Assembly: GCA_945952585.1 (NCBI GenBank)
Contig: CAMFII010000009.1
Location: 124,001-188,000, forward strand
DNA from: an uncultured Rhodobacter sp.
GTDB taxonomy: Bacteria > Pseudomonadota > Alphaproteobacteria > Rhodobacterales > Rhodobacteraceae
Direction of reading: 5' to 3'
Length of the DNA stretch: 64,000 nt
Shown here: in pieces, positions 38,743 through 47,766 of the stretch
Layout of the letters: the number at the start of each line of letters is the position of its first letter
Position numbering within the stretch: position 1 is the stretch's first letter
Made by a program: the position numbers and the translations under genes
The notes under the pieces: model-generated
What the model saw: the letters and a program-made list of their open reading frames with translations, nothing else
Databases searched by the model: none
Told to the model about the DNA's origin: nothing

Positions 38743-40197
38743 TCACCGAGCCCCCTCATCCGTCATGCGGCGCAGCTGGATGCCGCGCCAGACACGGACG
38801 TTCTTGCCGTTCACCCATTGCTGATCTCGCCTTAGTCCAAGGCGCACCATGGACTCGCCGAAGCGCTGCGTCGTGCCCGGCTGGTGGCCACCCGCACGGG
38901 CATAGGCGGTCCAGGCCTCGAACAACTCCTTGGCGGTGTCCCATGTCTGAGGATCGCCAGGCCTCACAGAGCATTCTTCGGCCACCCACTGCCCGAACGT
39001 GTCCTGTTCCTCGAAGTACTGGGCGGTCGCATCCAACACACTGCGAGGCCGCACCAGGCCGTGCTTTTGCCAATCGAGGCACCCGTTGATCGCCCATCGC
39101 AGGATCCCCGGCCACTCGGCCCGGAGCTTCGCCTCCAGATGAGGATCCGGCTCGATCGGCTTGCGCGTGAATGGCACCATGCAGAAGCGCCGCTTCACGG
39201 CTGCGTCGACATTCGCCAGCGTCGGGCGGTGATTTCCAAGGATCGTCAGCTTGAACTGCGGCCGGTACTCGAAGAAATCCTGTCGCATGAATCGCGCGGC
39301 GATCATGTCGCCGCCAGTCAAGACCTTGATCCGGCTTTCATCCCAGCTGCGCCCCTGTTCGGTCTCGCTCGCCGTGACCATGCGCGCGCCCCGGAGCGCC
39401 GCCAGGTCGGTCGGGTGCCGATCGGCGCTGGTCTTCACAAAGGTCGCCATCGCAGCCGTCTGAGCATAGCTGCCGAGGAGCGCTTGCACCGTGGAGGTGA
39501 ACACGCTCTTTCCGTTGCCGCCATCCCCATAGATGAACACCAGCGAGTGTTCGCGCGTGTCGCCTGTCAGGCTGTAGCCGATCCACTGGGCTAGGAACGT
39601 CATCAGATCGCCATCCGCCCCAGTAGCGTCCTCCAGGAACTGGTGCCAAATCCGGCAGTCTTCGTACTCGGCTGGCGCGACCGCAACGCGCCGCGTGATC
39701 CCGTCTTCCGGATGTGGAACTCGCGCTTCGCCCGTACGCAGGTCGATCGTCACACCAGGTGCGCCCAGAAGCCAGGGATCCCGATCCCAGACCTCTTGGG
39801 TAACCGCATGGATCGGATCGGTCCTGGCGAAGCGCTCCACGCCTGAAGCGAAGGACGCCTTGCGCGCAGTGGCCCGCTCTTTTGGCTTGGCAGTGTCGCT
39901 CGCCTTGCGTGCCAACTCCCGGCAAAAGGCATAAGCCCGCGCGGTCTCATCCGCCCGCCAATGGTCACCAGTGAAGGAGAACCATCGGCCCGCGTTGTGA
40001 TCAAAGCGCAAGCTGGTGCCGTGCACGGCCGTGAAGGCAAGCGCCACCCCGTCCTCGGTCACCTCAATGTCGCCGAGATCGAACGGAATTGACGGTCCTT
40101 GACCATCTTCGGCGGGTGCGGACGCCAAACCGTCCCAGTCGCCCATATCGATGCCCTCGGGGTCCGACATCACCTTGCGGACGTCCTCAAGTCCCAT
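38743..40197 (-). CDS. D5/P4-type SF3 replication helicase
   Basis: A 484-residue phage/plasmid initiator. Residues about 60-210 resemble the D5_N domain (RFDHNAGRWFSFTGDHWRAD, then WIGYSLTGDTREHS). The SF3 motor has Walker A GDGGNGKS (224-231), a Walker B-like RMVTASETEQG, and the sensor TILGNHRPTL. A D5 C-terminal region (LGLRRDQQWVNGKNVRVWRG) is likely DNA-binding. Unlike P4 alpha protein (about 777 residues) it has no N-terminal primase domain. It overlaps the upstream small gene by 11 bases. Confidence 0.9.
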   Translation of the reverse strand: MGLEDVRKVMSDPEGIDMGDWDGLASAPAEDGQGPSIPFDLGDIEVTEDGVALAFTAVHGTSLRFDHNAGRWFSFTGDHWRADETARAYAFCRELARKASDTAKPKERATARKASFASGVERFARTDPIHAVTQEVWDRDPWLLGAPGVTIDLRTGEARVPHPEDGITRRVAVAPAEYEDCRIWHQFLEDATGADGDLMTFLAQWIGYSLTGDTREHSLVFIYGDGGNGKSVFTSTVQALLGSYAQTAAMATFVKTSADRHPTDLAALRGARMVTASETEQGRSWDESRIKVLTGGDMIAARFMRQDFFEYRPQFKLTILGNHRPTLANVDAAVKRRFCMVPFTRKPIEPDPHLEAKLRAEWPGILRWAINGCLDWQKHGLVRPRSVLDATAQYFEEQDTFGQWVAEECSVRPGDPQTWDTAKELFEAWTAYARAGGHQPGTTQRFGESMVRLGLRRDQQWVNGKNVRVWRGIQLRRMTDEGAR

Positions 40198-40612
40198 TGA
40201 TCTTTCCCTTCGTCACAGCCTTGATGAAGGCCAGCCGATCGGTGTCTCCGAAGCTCTGCCAGAGGTTCCGGAACAGCTGCTTGCGCTGCGAAACGTGCAG
40301 AGCACGATCACCAAGCGCACGCATGGCGACAGAGAGATACTCCAGCAGCTCCACCGGAGTCGCGCGTGCCGCCCACCAGCCCGCATCCTCGCGAACGTCT
40401 CCGAAGACGGTCATTGGAGGGTCGCCAGCCGAAAGATCAATCAGTGCTGCCGTCAGGATCTGGCGCGCATCATCCGGATGTGCGTCGCGGATCGCATGCG
40501 CCAGCGCTGTCGCTCGCTCCATTCGGATACGGTAACAAGCGATCCGGCTCTGCGCGATCTTACCGCGCGCGCGCTTTACCAGTTCAGGACCGGCGGCCTC
40601 TGGCAGCGACAT
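40187..40612 (-). CDS. hypothetical protein before the helicase (141 aa)
   Basis: From the ATG at 40612 the product reads MSLPEAAGPELVKRARGKIA and contains ERATALAHAIRDAHPDDARQ, GWWAARATPVELLEYLSVAM and FGDTDRLAFIKAVTKGK, mostly helical and basic at the end. No family recognised. The frame stays open into attR, but that N-terminal extension is translated tRNA sequence and should not be included. The stop overlaps the helicase start, suggesting a replication accessory role. Confidence 0.65.
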   Translation of the reverse strand: MSLPEAAGPELVKRARGKIAQSRIACYRIRMERATALAHAIRDAHPDDARQILTAALIDLSAGDPPMTVFGDVREDAGWWAARATPVELLEYLSVAMRALGDRALHVSQRKQLFRNLWQSFGDTDRLAFIKAVTKGKINGT

Positions 40613-40735
40613 TGGACAGGCAATTTCAGCGTTCTCGGAGGCTATTTCGCCCGAGCCCACTTTCCGGTTTTGTTCATCTTCTGTCTGTGGGCCGCCTTTC
40701 TTGCTATCCACATGATCAGAAAAGCTATCGCCTGA

Positions 40736-40791
40736 ATTCAAAATCCTCCGCCGCAAGGTGTGCGAGTTCGACTCTCGCCTCGGGCACCACA
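40736..40791. repeat. attR: 56-bp direct repeat of tRNA-Leu 3' half
   Basis: Identical to 30445-30500. It lacks the 5' half of the tRNA and so is only the right-hand junction of the integrated element. Confidence 0.93.
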
Positions 40792-40804
40792 CATCTTCAG
40801 GAAA

Positions 40805-41425
40805 TCACTCGATCAGGACGATCTCGTCATCCGGCAGCGGGCGCTGAAGGTGCTGCGCCTCCGTCCAGGGGGCGGAAAGCCAAGTGGTCCAGTCGGCCGG
40901 CTTCGTCAGGATCACCGGCATGGCCTTGGGGTGGATGGCGCCGACGGTCGCATTGGGCGCGCAGGTAAGGAAGGCGTAAAGGTCGTCGGTGGTCGGCCCG
41001 TCCTTCAGCTTGCGCACCGAGGTCCAGCCCGGCACCTGAAGGCCGGCGAAGAAACCCGGGCGATCCTCGCGCAGGGTAAACCAGGCGTTGCCGCCGCGGC
41101 TCGGGTCCGGCTCGGCGAAGGCAGTCATCGGCACAAGGCAGCGATGGGCCGGGCCAAGCCAGCGCCGCCAATGGGCCGAGGCGGTGTTGCGCACGTTGGT
41201 CACGCCGCGATCCGTCTTGCGCCCCTCGAGGAATTTGGGTGGCGTCGGCAAGCCCCACCGCGCCATCACCAGCTCGGTCCCTTCGGAGCCATTGCGCAGG
41301 ATCGGTGCCTTCTGGTCAGGGTAGATCATCGGCAGGGGCGCGAGGTTGCCCAGCCGGTCCTCTGCCGCCGGGAACAGCTGGCGCATCGCGTCCTGCGCCC
41401 GGGTCATCGAGTAGAGATTGCACAT
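40805..41425 (-). CDS. SRAP-domain (YedK/HMCES-like) protein
   Basis: SRAP proteins crosslink to abasic sites in single-stranded DNA through an N-terminal cysteine and protect them. The ATG at 41425 places Cys2 correctly (MCNLYSMTRAQDAMRQL). Other family segments are PMIYPDQKAPILRNG, VMARWGLP, VTNVRNTAS, RCLVPMTAFAEPD and HPKAMPVILTKPAD. The 206-residue length is typical. No SOS box is visible upstream. It is host sequence, just outside the satellite's right end. Confidence 0.92.
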   Translation of the reverse strand: MCNLYSMTRAQDAMRQLFPAAEDRLGNLAPLPMIYPDQKAPILRNGSEGTELVMARWGLPTPPKFLEGRKTDRGVTNVRNTASAHWRRWLGPAHRCLVPMTAFAEPDPSRGGNAWFTLREDRPGFFAGLQVPGWTSVRKLKDGPTTDDLYAFLTCAPNATVGAIHPKAMPVILTKPADWTTWLSAPWTEAQHLQRPLPDDEIVLIE

Positions 41426-42239
41426 CGGAGCCCCTCCATCCCGATCGAGCCTAGGACGGCGGGGCAGGGCTGTCACCGGTCAACTCCCGGCAGACGGGTC
41501 ACGATTTCCGCCGCAGGATCGCCACATTTACCCTCCTGCGACCAATCAATTGGGCCGAAGTGATTCGCTCGATCCGGGAGCGAGTGTTTCCGGAATGCGG
41601 ATGATCCGGGCAATCCGCCAAGGATAGGCGCAAACCGGAAACGGCGGGAGGCAGGGAGCGCAGGGAAGTTCTGAAAGACACTTTGTTCCCGGACAGGAAC
41701 AGATCCCGCCTGCGACCCGATGACGACCTTTGGCATCCCTGGAGGGGCAGGAGACAAAGCGCGGTGAAACAAGGCGATTTTGTGGCGAACTGCCACAATT
41801 GGCCAAATCCGGGAATCAACAGCAGTCTGCGGGCGCCGCGCGGATGCCCTCATGGCGAGAAGTTGCCTCCCGAAAACATCTTAAGCGTGTGCGACGGAAT
41901 ACCCCTTCGCTCGAGTTGTCCTTCCTCGCGCGGGCGCGTCCCGGTATTGTGAAACGGCCTGCTGGGGGCATCTTGGCCGTGGGGGCGGCCTTGTACCGGT
42001 GGGGTGGTCTGCGACCACCTGAGCCGTGCTGCCATAGTCGACGTCGAGCGCAGATCGCTGCCGCTCGTCCCGTCGCGATTTACCGGCAGTACCGCTTTCA
42101 CCTGCAAGGATGAGCCAATCGTCGTCCGATCGGACCGGTCACATGCGGCCTGTCTGCGGACTGCAGGTTTATCCCGCTTTGGCGGGGAAAGTGGTTGCTG
42201 CCGGATCCCGGTCGGGACGGCGCGGTAAGGGTCGGACGG
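41426..42239. other. 814-bp stretch without a convincing gene
   Basis: Several open frames cross this region on both strands, but none has a good ribosome site, family motif or clear codon bias. Visible elements: the palindrome TTGTGGC-GAACT-GCCACAA (41780-41798), a GTTCC..GGAAC repeat (41685-41700), and GC-rich sequence leading to the first RTX gene. It may hold that gene's promoter. Confidence 0.5.
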
Positions 42240-43988
42240 ATGACGGCGCAGAACGGACATGGATCGGGCGGGGACGATTGCGGCACTGGCGGCACGACCC
42301 CGGTCAAGAACGGCATCGTCGAAGGGACGAACAGCGCCGACCTGATCGACGTGAACTACACCGGCGATCCGCAGGGCGACCGGATCGACCACAACGACTC
42401 CATGCAGAATTTCGTCGACACGCCGTTTTCCTCGGACGTGCCGAGCAGCTTCTACGCCGTGCCGGGTGCGCCCTTTGCCGGCAACAACCGCGATGCGGTG
42501 ATGGCCTATGGCGGCGACGACACCGTGAAGGCGGGCGAGGGCGACGATGTCGTCTATGGCGGCAGCGGCAACGACCAGGTCTATGGCGCGGCCGGAGCGG
42601 ATGTCCTCGTGGGCGACGAGGGGGCGGATTCCCTTTTCGGCGGAGCCGACATGGACCGTCTCTTTGGCGGCAACCAGGATGACTATCTCGATGGCGGCGA
42701 AGCCCGCGACCGCCTGTTCGGCGGCAACGGTGCCGACAGCCTGTTCGGCGGCAATGGCAACGACGACCTTTATGGCGGGAATGACAAGGACCTGCTGGAC
42801 GGCGGCGCGGGCGATGACAGCCTGGATGGCGGCGAAGGCGAGGACACGCTCTTTGGCCAGGACGGCAACGACACGCTAGCGGGGGGCAATGCCAAGGACC
42901 TGCTTTATGGCGGGGATGGCAACGACAGCCTCGATGGCGGCAGCGCCAATGACTCGCTCGATGGCGGCGCAGGGCAGGACTATCTGACCGGCGGGATCGG
43001 CAACGACCTGATGAACGGCGGCTCGGGCAACGACACGCTCGACGGCGGCGGCGAGAACGACACGATGCTGGGCGGGTCAGGCAATGACCAGCTTGGCGGC
43101 GGGTCAGGCAACGACGACATGTATGGCGAGGAAGGCAACGACACCCTCACCGGCGGCGACGGCAACGACAAGATGTATGGCGGCGCCGATGCCGACGTCT
43201 TCCTCGGCCAGAAGGGTGACGAGATCTACGGCGGGTCGGACGGCAACGACCACGACAGCCTCGACATGAGCCTGACGCCCTACTTCCGCATCGTCGACAA
43301 GACCGTCGACAGCGACGGAAACGGATTCGATGGCAAGGTCGAGATCCTGGACGCCAAGGGCCATGTGACCGGCTCCTACACCTTCGAGAACATCGAATGC
43401 GTTCCCTGCTTCACCCCCGGCACCCTGATCGCCACCCCGCGCGGCGAGGTGCCGGTCGAGGATCTGGGCGAGGGCGACCTGGTCATCACCCGCGACAATG
43501 GCCTGCAACCGGTCCGGTGGGCGGGGCATCGGATGCTCGACTACGCGACACTGATGCGCAACGAGCACCTGCGCCCGGTCCTGATCGAGCGCGGCAGCCT
43601 GGGTCACGGCCTGCCCGAGCGCGACATGCTGGTCAGCCCGAACCACCGCATGTTGGTGGCCAACGAACGCACGGCACTATATTTCGACGAGCACGAGGTC
43701 CTGGTCGCGGCAAAGCACCTGATCAACCATCGCAGCGTCAGGTCGGTGCAGAGCCTGGGCGTGGCCTACCTGCATTTCATGTTCGACCGCCACGAAGTCG
43801 TCCTGGCCAATGGAGCATGGACCGAAAGTTTCCAACCTGGAGACTATTCGCTTAAAGGTGTCGGCAATTCGCAGCGGAACGAAATTTATGAACTCTTCCC
43901 CGAGTTGAAGGAAAAGGCGGCGCTGGATCGCTTCGTGACGGCCCGCAAGACCTTGAAACGGCACGAAGCTTCGCTGCTTCTGCACTAG
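42240..43988 (+). CDS. RTX calcium-binding repeat protein with C-terminal Hint domain
   Basis: A 582-residue probable secreted protein. Residues about 85-345 carry roughly thirty glycine-aspartate nonapeptide repeats of the GGxGxDxLx type ([18 protein letters not shown] and similar), which form calcium beta-rolls and mark type I secretion. From Cys390 ([16 protein letters not shown]) a Hint domain follows ([29 protein letters not shown]), the autoprocessing module of Hint_2 type. The ATG at 42240 is preceded by AAGGGTCGGACGG. No secretion genes are nearby. The N-terminal 80 residues match no family I know. Confidence 0.85.
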   Translation: MTAQNGHGSGGDDCGTGGTTPVKNGIVEGTNSADLIDVNYTGDPQGDRIDHNDSMQNFVDTPFSSDVPSSFYAVPGAPFAGNNRDAVMAYGGDDTVKAGEGDDVVYGGSGNDQVYGAAGADVLVGDEGADSLFGGADMDRLFGGNQDDYLDGGEARDRLFGGNGADSLFGGNGNDDLYGGNDKDLLDGGAGDDSLDGGEGEDTLFGQDGNDTLAGGNAKDLLYGGDGNDSLDGGSANDSLDGGAGQDYLTGGIGNDLMNGGSGNDTLDGGGENDTMLGGSGNDQLGGGSGNDDMYGEEGNDTLTGGDGNDKMYGGADADVFLGQKGDEIYGGSDGNDHDSLDMSLTPYFRIVDKTVDSDGNGFDGKVEILDAKGHVTGSYTFENIECVPCFTPGTLIATPRGEVPVEDLGEGDLVITRDNGLQPVRWAGHRMLDYATLMRNEHLRPVLIERGSLGHGLPERDMLVSPNHRMLVANERTALYFDEHEVLVAAKHLINHRSVRSVQSLGVAYLHFMFDRHEVVLANGAWTESFQPGDYSLKGVGNSQRNEIYELFPELKEKAALDRFVTARKTLKRHEASLLLH

Positions 43989-44130
43989 GGAATAAGTGAC
44001 TCAAAGGTCACAGCTTACGGGCGGCGTTCACAACCCGCTCGTTTGTTTCCATATTTCCGCCTAATTCTACCTCCAAAGCGCATGGGCGGGACTCTGTATC
44101 CCGCCTGGCACCTCGAGGCAGAGTTCGATC

Positions 44131-47100
44131 ATGGCAACGCTCACCGGAACTTCCGGCAACGATACCTTGAACGGTACGAACAGTGCCGACACGATCTCTG
44201 GCCTGGCCGGTAACGACAGCCTCACCGCCAATGGCGGAAATGACCTAGTCTACGGGGGGGCAGACAATGACTCTCTCTACGGCGGGTCCGGCGCCGATAC
44301 CCTCTATGGCGACGACTCCCTGAACAGCCTGACCGGCGACGACTACATCGACGGCGGGTCGAGCGGCGATGTCATCTACGGCGGCATCGGCAACGACACG
44401 CTCCTGGGCGGGACCGGTTCGGATGCGCTTTACGGTGGCGCCGGGACCGACACAGCCGACTACACGGGTTCAAGCGGCGTCAACGTCAGCCTGGTGACCG
44501 GACTTGGATCGGGCAGCGATGCTGCGGGCGACAGCCTGTACGGGGTCGAGAACATCCGCGGCGGCGCAAGCGGCGACACGCTGACCGGCGACTCCGGCGC
44601 GAACCTCCTCGACGGGGCTGCGGGCAATGACTCGCTGACGGGCGGCGCCGGGATCGACACGCTTCTTGGCGGCGATGGCTCGGACACGATCTTTGGCGGC
44701 GATGACGGAGACTCGATCACCGGCGGCGCCGGGACCGACAGCATTTCCGGCGACGCGGGCAACGACACGATCGATGCGGGCGACAGCAACGACACTGTCT
44801 ATGGTGGCACCGGCGAAGACAGCATCATCGGTGGCCTTGGCAACGACAACATCCAGGGCAATGACGGCAACGACACGATCGATGCGGGTATCGGGACAGA
44901 TACCGTCTATGGCGGGTTGGGGACCGATGTCGTCTATGGCGGCGATGACGCGGATTCGCTCGGCGGCGACGACGGCAACGACACGATCTATGGCGGCGCG
45001 GCGAACGATACGATCGCGGGCGGCAACGACAACGACTCGCTTTTCGGGGATGCCGGGACGGACTCGATCACCGGCGATGCCGGCAACGACACGATCGACG
45101 GCGGCACCGAGTCCGACACGATCTATGGCGGCGAGGGCGACGACAGCCTGATCGGCGGCGCGGGCAACGACTCGCTCTATGGCGGCAACGGCGGCGACAC
45201 GCTGAACGGCGGTGCCGGTGCCGACCGGCTCGATGCCGGGGCGGGCATGGACTATGCCGATTACAGCGCTTCTTCCTCGGGCGTGACGATCGTCATCAAC
45301 ACCAGCGCTACCGGGGGCGACGCGACCGGCGACACGCTGAGCGGTGTCGACGGGATCATCGGCTCGGCCTTTGCCGACAACCTCACCGGCTTTGACGATG
45401 AGGGCACCACCGGCACCGACATCTACACCAACGTCTTCTACGGCAACGCCGGCAACGACACGATGGATGGCCGTGCCGGCAACGACATCCTCTACGGCGG
45501 CGACGACAACGACTCGATCATTGGCAACACCGGCAACGACAGCGTCTATGGCGATGCCGGCAACGACACCCTGTATGGTGATGACACGGCCGGGACCGCG
45601 ACGGGGAACGACTATATCTCGGGCGGCGCCGGGACGGACGTGCTGTACGGCGGTCTCGGCAACGATACTCTCGCTGGTGGCGCAGGGGCCGATAACCTCG
45701 TGGGCGGCGCAGGCACGGACACGGCCGACTACAGTGCCTCGGCGGCGGTCAACGTCAACCTGACCACCGGCACCGGCACCCTCAACGACGCGGCGGGCGA
45801 CACCCTTTCAGGGATCGAGAACCTGATCGGTGGTGCCGGCGCCGACACGCTGACCGGTGATACCAACACCAACCAGATCGTCGGCAATGCCGGCAGCGAT
45901 TTCCTGTACGGCGCCGGCGGCAGCGACACGCTCTACGGCGACGACACGGCCGGATCCCTCACCGGCAACGACTATATCGACGGCGGCACCGGTACCGACA
46001 TCCTGTATGGCGGGCTTGGCAACGACACGCTGGTCGGCGGCGCGGCGGCGGATTCGCTCTATGGCGGCGGCGGCAGCGACACGGCCGATTACAGTGCTTC
46101 GGCCGCGGTGAATGTCAGCCTGACCACTGGCACGGGGTCCCTTAATGATGCTGCGGGCGATGTCCTGTCGGGCATCGAGAACCTCATCGGCGGCACCGGC
46201 ATCGACACCCTGACCGGCGACGGCGCTGACAACGTCCTGGTCGGCAATGCCGGTGGCGACTCGCTCTATGGCATGGACGGCGCCGATACGATCTATGGCG
46301 ACGACACTGCCGGGACGTTGAGCGGCAACGACTCGATCGATGCCGGCAGCGGCGCCGATATCGTCTATGGCGGCCAAGGCGGCGACACGCTCATCGGTGG
46401 TGCCGGGGCCGACACGATCTCGGGCGGCGATGGCGCGGACATCGCCTATGGCGGAACCGAGGCCGACAGCCTGACCGGCGACGCCGGCAACGACACGCTT
46501 TATGGCGGCGATGCCAACGACATCATCTCCGGCGGGGCGGACAATGACTCGCTCTTCGGCGATGCCGGGGCCGACACGATCTCGGGCGGCGATGGCGCGG
46601 ACATCGCCTATGGCGGAACCGAGGCCGACAGCCTGACCGGCGACGCCGGCAACGACACGCTTTATGGCGGCGATGCCAACGACATCATCTCCGGCGGGGC
46701 GGACAATGACTCGCTCTTCGGCGATGCCGGGGCCGACACGATCTCGGGCGGCGGCGGGGCGGATGCCGTCTATGGCGGCACCGAAGCCGACGATATCACG
46801 GGCGGAGCCGGGGCGGACGCGCTTTATGGCGGCGCCGACCAGGACACGTTCCATGTCGTCTCGGCGGCCGAGGGAGCGGGCGACACGATCGACGGTGGTG
46901 AGACCGGCACCGACCAGGACATCATCGACCTGACGGGGGTCGGACCCTACAAGATCAACTACACCAGCAGCGACCGCGAAAGCGGCTCGATCAACTTCCT
47001 CGGCACCAATGGCGAGGTGCTGGGCACGCTGAACTTCTCGAACATCGAAACGATCATTCCCTGCTTCACGCCGGGTACGATGATCGAGACCGGACGCGGT

Positions 47101-47637
47101 TCGGTCGCCGTCGAGGCGCTTTCGCCCGGTGACATGGTCTGGACGCGCGACCACGGCCTGCAACCCCTGCGCTGGATCGGTGGCAAGACGCTGACCCGGG
47201 ACCAGCTTGCGGCCCAGCCTGTGCTGGCCCCGGTGCGGATCGCGGCGGGTGCGCTTGGTCGCGGCCAGCCGCTGCGCGACATGCTGGTCTCTCCGCAGCA
47301 CCGGGTTCTGGTCACCGGAAGCCGGGCGGAGCTTCTCTTCGGGGAAGACGAGCTGCTGGTCGCCGCCATCCACCTTGTCGGCCAACCCGGCATCACCCGC
47401 GTCGAAGGTCGGCCGGTGCGGTACATCCACCTGATGTTCGACCGCCACGAGATCGTGCTGTCCGATGGCCTCTGGACCGAAAGCTTCCAGCCCGGCGACC
47501 GGACCTTGGCAGGCATGGATGCCGACCAGCGGGCCGAGCTTGACGCGCTGTTCCCGGGCATCACAGCGGGCCGGCTTTACCCCGCCGCCCGCCGCGCCCT
47601 GAAATCGCACGAGGCGCGGGTCCTGTTCGCGGCCTGA
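44131..47637 (+). CDS. large RTX repeat protein with C-terminal Hint domain
   Basis: An 1168-residue paralogue of the preceding protein. It starts directly in RTX repeats (MATLTGTSGNDTLNGTNSAD). Longer modules of about 110 residues are inserted, each with TADYSASAAVNVNLTTGTG and GIENLIGG, as in serralysin/alginate-epimerase-type repeat proteins. A perfect 54-residue tandem duplication is at 46401-46724. The Hint domain begins at Cys978 (CFTPGTMIETGRGSVA) and ends with SFQPGDRTLAGMDADQRAEL. It is probably exported by a type I system encoded elsewhere; it may be an adhesin or extracellular matrix protein. Confidence 0.88.
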   Translation: MATLTGTSGNDTLNGTNSADTISGLAGNDSLTANGGNDLVYGGADNDSLYGGSGADTLYGDDSLNSLTGDDYIDGGSSGDVIYGGIGNDTLLGGTGSDALYGGAGTDTADYTGSSGVNVSLVTGLGSGSDAAGDSLYGVENIRGGASGDTLTGDSGANLLDGAAGNDSLTGGAGIDTLLGGDGSDTIFGGDDGDSITGGAGTDSISGDAGNDTIDAGDSNDTVYGGTGEDSIIGGLGNDNIQGNDGNDTIDAGIGTDTVYGGLGTDVVYGGDDADSLGGDDGNDTIYGGAANDTIAGGNDNDSLFGDAGTDSITGDAGNDTIDGGTESDTIYGGEGDDSLIGGAGNDSLYGGNGGDTLNGGAGADRLDAGAGMDYADYSASSSGVTIVINTSATGGDATGDTLSGVDGIIGSAFADNLTGFDDEGTTGTDIYTNVFYGNAGNDTMDGRAGNDILYGGDDNDSIIGNTGNDSVYGDAGNDTLYGDDTAGTATGNDYISGGAGTDVLYGGLGNDTLAGGAGADNLVGGAGTDTADYSASAAVNVNLTTGTGTLNDAAGDTLSGIENLIGGAGADTLTGDTNTNQIVGNAGSDFLYGAGGSDTLYGDDTAGSLTGNDYIDGGTGTDILYGGLGNDTLVGGAAADSLYGGGGSDTADYSASAAVNVSLTTGTGSLNDAAGDVLSGIENLIGGTGIDTLTGDGADNVLVGNAGGDSLYGMDGADTIYGDDTAGTLSGNDSIDAGSGADIVYGGQGGDTLIGGAGADTISGGDGADIAYGGTEADSLTGDAGNDTLYGGDANDIISGGADNDSLFGDAGADTISGGDGADIAYGGTEADSLTGDAGNDTLYGGDANDIISGGADNDSLFGDAGADTISGGGGADAVYGGTEADDITGGAGADALYGGADQDTFHVVSAAEGAGDTIDGGETGTDQDIIDLTGVGPYKINYTSSDRESGSINFLGTNGEVLGTLNFSNIETIIPCFTPGTMIETGRGSVAVEALSPGDMVWTRDHGLQPLRWIGGKTLTRDQLAAQPVLAPVRIAAGALGRGQPLRDMLVSPQHRVLVTGSRAELLFGEDELLVAAIHLVGQPGITRVEGRPVRYIHLMFDRHEIVLSDGLWTESFQPGDRTLAGMDADQRAELDALFPGITAGRLYPAARRALKSHEARVLFAA
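46401..46724 (+). repeat. perfect 162-bp tandem duplication inside the RTX gene
   Basis: 46401-46562 and 46563-46724 are identical base for base, and a third partial copy begins at 46725. The unit encodes 54 residues (six RTX nonapeptides), so the frame is kept. Confidence 0.9.
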
Positions 47638-47766
47638 TGAACCCCCGGCGCAACCGGTAAAAAGTCGCCGCTTCGGCGGTCACCACGCCATGCGGCCTTG
47701 CCCCCGCGGCGGGGAGGATTACGGTTCAAGGAAGCGCCGCGCACCTTTCCCCTTTCCCGAACCGAG

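Larger units (their letters stand above)
30445..40791. mobile_element. 10.35-kb capsid-carrying phage satellite integrated in tRNA-Leu
   Basis: It is bounded by perfect 56-bp direct repeats of the tRNA-Leu 3' half. Contents from left: integrase, AlpA-like excisionase, small protein, protease-capsid fusion and four unknown genes on the reverse strand; a forward block of repressor, membrane protein and small protein; then reverse-strand toxin-antitoxin pair, small terminase, an iteron array, SF3 helicase and a small protein. Portal, large terminase, tail, lysis and complete primase genes are absent. Parts (36.0-37.7 kb) are visibly less GC-rich than the host. This pattern fits a satellite that depends on a helper phage; a decayed prophage is the main alternative. 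Confidence 0.85.

Noticed and set aside
38507-38746. 79-codon reverse frame reading LTDLTDLTE and VRSVRSVRN across the iteron array
   Set aside because: The residue repeats are just the translated 9-bp iterons on both arms; there is no family motif, and the inverted-repeat DNA explains the open frame.
40613-40792. N-terminal extension of the 141-residue protein starting MWCPRRESNSH
   Set aside because: That part is the complement of tRNA-Leu sequence in attR, a well-known spurious translation; a better start exists at 40612.
41685-41700. GTTCC..GGAAC as an SOS box
   Set aside because: The half-sites are inverted with wrong spacing (GTTC-N8-GAAC), unlike the direct GTTC-N7-GTTC operator.
41473-42113. 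Several overlapping 75-130 codon frames in the gap before the RTX genes
   Set aside because: No ribosome sites, motifs or consistent codon bias; frames overlap on both strands as expected by chance in GC-rich DNA.
44131-46860. Regular DNA repeats that could suggest a CRISPR array
   Set aside because: The periodicity is 27 bp in frame with RTX nonapeptides and the units vary within a long open frame; no repeat-spacer pattern or cas genes.
45808-47610. 600-codon reverse frame opposite the RTX gene
   Set aside because: It mirrors the glycine-aspartate repeats and has no independent motif or ribosome site.
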